DNA from: Sinonovacula constricta | Lineage: Eukaryota; Mollusca; Bivalvia; Cardiida; Solecurtidae | Reading direction: 5' to 3' | DNA: 64,000 bases | Assembly: GCA_007844125.1 (NCBI GenBank) | Contig: CM017556.1 | Coordinates: 22,620,011-22,684,010 of the forward strand | Part shown: piece after piece, positions 62,480-64,000 of the stretch | Layout of the letters: the number at the start of each line of letters is the position of its first letter | Numbering within the stretch: the first letter of the stretch is position 1 | Notes under the pieces: model-generated | What the model saw: only the letters and a program-made list of their open reading frames with translations | What the model was told of the DNA's origin: nothing | Databases searched by the model: none | Position numbers and translations under genes: made by a program

Positions 62480-63600
62480 AACCCATAACCGGGCCGGTCG
62501 AAGGGTCATCTTAGCCAACTTGAGAAAAAGTCTCCAGTTTATCCTGTAATCAAATGCCTATTGCAAAGCTCATGCCTATAAACTTCTTTATGATAAGTTT
62601 TGCCGTGTATGACTTTTTTGTTCCATTGACAATTCTAGGGATCACTGTCTTTGCAAGGTCTGGTAAAAAGGGGACATATCCATTCCATCTTAACTTTACT
62701 TTCGCAAATATTGTGATAAATTCTTCATAAAAACAAATCAGTGCCAGAACCTCGCTGCGGACCTCATCCTTAGAAATGAAAAAAATGTTTGAGATGTCAA
62801 GCATCTCATCTCAATGTAATTGTTCCTCTGTTGACAGCGTCCATCTTTCACAAGCAACCCGGAAATGACATGGAAAAAGTGCACCAGTTTCATCTCAGTG
62901 GGAGTGAGGTCGGTTTTTTTCATATTAACTGGGATTAAGCCTCGAAACAGCCGCTACTGTTGGTGTAATTATAGCCAAACCCTTTGATTCAGAACCTGCG
63001 TCGTTCACAATAGGTCAATAGTGCATGTACTTGAAAATTGTTATAATCTCAAGCATTTGTTCAAGTCATCCCTCATGTAATCTGATAAGTCCATCATATC
63101 GTCGGTCTTCTCGGCACCTTTTTCCGTTTCAGATTCAGGGGACATGCTCATCTGAGTCATCTGGACCCTAATGGCATGCAAAGCAGGTATGATTTGCTAC
63201 AAGAAGTTGTTGAAGGCCGTTTGTGACAGAGGACATCCTTGTCTCACTCCAACAGCGGTTCTGAATCAGTCATATAGTTTTCCACAGAGCAATAAACTGA
63301 TAGTTGTATCTAGAGACTGCTGTAGGGGTCTAGACCAGATTCTCATTGATGTTGTATCTCTTCGTAGGTGTCCACAAAGTTTAAGCCAAACTCTGTCAAA
63401 GTCCTTCTATGAGTCAGAAAGAACTTAATGCAGGCCTTGTTGATGTTGCAGGCATTTACCACAGATTATCAGGATAGCATTATATGCTCTGTGCGGCTGC
63501 GTCTAGCGCAGAATTTTGCTTCATTATCATCTCTTCTAGTTATGATTTCAGTACGTTCACGATGAATTTACGTCCCATCTAAAGTCCGTCCCTGCTTGGG
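62480..63600 (-). pseudogene. RTE-type LINE reverse transcriptase, decayed copy
   Basis: On the minus strand the order of recognisable pieces is that of an RTE-like LINE. FCARRSRTEH (near 63,486-63,520) corresponds to the AGFRPGRST region. CLQHQQ-like and KDFDRVWLKL (63,380-63,405) correspond to the KAFDRVWH motif. FRTAVGVRQGCPLS (63,224-63,262) is the conserved reverse transcriptase motif before the catalytic YADD. The C-terminal tail VKLRWNGYV (62,673-62,699), LAKTVIPRIVNG and GMSFAIG corresponds to KLRWYGHV, LAKT and GMSFA of the family. Stops interrupt it at several points, for example after KLYD, and the frame shifts near 63,450. The catalytic YADD motif and thumb region are missing or unrecognisable between about 62,810 and 63,130. 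It is not functional. Confidence 0.85.
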
Positions 63601-64000
63601 GGTTTTATTTTTTAGATTTATAGATTCAAGACGAACAGTAAAGTATATGTTCATTGGTAAATGCATCTTAATGTCACATGCTTATCACAACAAGTTTCAC
63701 AAAGGACACATCTTAATTATTTATAGTTTAAGTGTCTTGTATACTTAAAACACTCAATGCAGCGCATGGTTGCATTTATTATTTATCGACTTAATCCGAC
63801 AGAGTGTTGCACATAACGGTGATCAATATTCAAATTACTTTGATCTCAGCGTATCCTTACGAGAAACAAACACGGGCAGTAGTTATTATTCATTTTTTTT
63901 TCATATCTAATCTTTCTATAACGAAATTTGTAGCACAGGACCGTTGTTGTTATTCATGGTGCTATGAGAGCATCGTTGTATAACGAACGCTGTAGATCAT
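63601..64000. other. AT-rich DNA without assigned features
   Basis: The LINE similarity stops near 63,600. Nothing is recognised to the end of the window. Confidence 0.45.

Noticed and set aside
63171..63428. Plus-strand 85-codon frame as a gene
   Set aside because: It is the shadow of the minus-strand reverse transcriptase remnant.

Overview
This window looks like repeat-dense, gene-poor nuclear DNA of an animal, most probably a mollusc and perhaps a bivalve. It is strongly AT-rich. It has no prokaryotic gene layout and no long open frame: the longest is 154 codons, and it is a repeat. It carries long microsatellites, tRNA-derived SINE sequence, fragments of an RTE-type LINE, and the C-terminal end of a MULE-type transposase of a kind I know from invertebrate genomes. 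The organism assignment is inference from these element types. I found no host gene I would defend. Four short open frames or start-like sites are flagged as weak exon candidates (34.7, 40.1, 53.6 and 57.7 kb).

Left half (0-34 kb). This part is dominated by four diverged non-coding repeat families, named here B, G, D and F. Along the plus strand they recur in the order B-G-D-F: B at 3.1, 14.2, 22.8, 27.8 and 29.6 kb; G at 5.8, 8.1, 16.8 and 24.9 kb; D at 6.9, 18.4 and 26.6 kb; F at 8.8, 19.9 and 26.9 kb. An inverted B and G pair lies at 34.3-32.4 kb and keeps the same relative order. This suggests an old, heavily eroded tandem array of a multi-kilobase unit. Younger insertions lie within it: a TIR element with exact 36-bp ends around a tRNA-like module (23.9 kb), a SINE with a 12-bp target duplication (14.9 kb), a MITE with a 10-bp target duplication (10.8 kb), and several minisatellites.

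Middle (35-45 kb). A decayed MULE transposase fragment (36.65-37.03 kb) is followed by polyadenylation-like signals and a 33-bp tandem array with a GGGGAAATGTCC-like core. Then come complementary CTA and TAG triplet tracts, a short array of family E, and the second MITE copy.

Right half (45-64 kb). Six same-strand copies of another repeat (family I) are packed into 45.0-49.8 kb with a 15-copy 41-bp minisatellite. Family A, nearly absent on the left, is repeated from 43 to 57 kb. The third MITE copy has a perfect 10-bp target duplication (57.9 kb). The window ends in a decayed RTE-type LINE on the minus strand (62.5-63.6 kb). A fragment resembling the 5' end of the same kind of LINE opens the window on the plus strand.

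The strongest new observations are three: the MITE family, whose 10-bp target duplication is seen at three independent insertions; the TIR element with an internal pol III-like promoter; and the recurring B-G-D-F order. Family boundaries were drawn by eye and are approximate to tens of bases, except where target duplications or inverted ends fix them.
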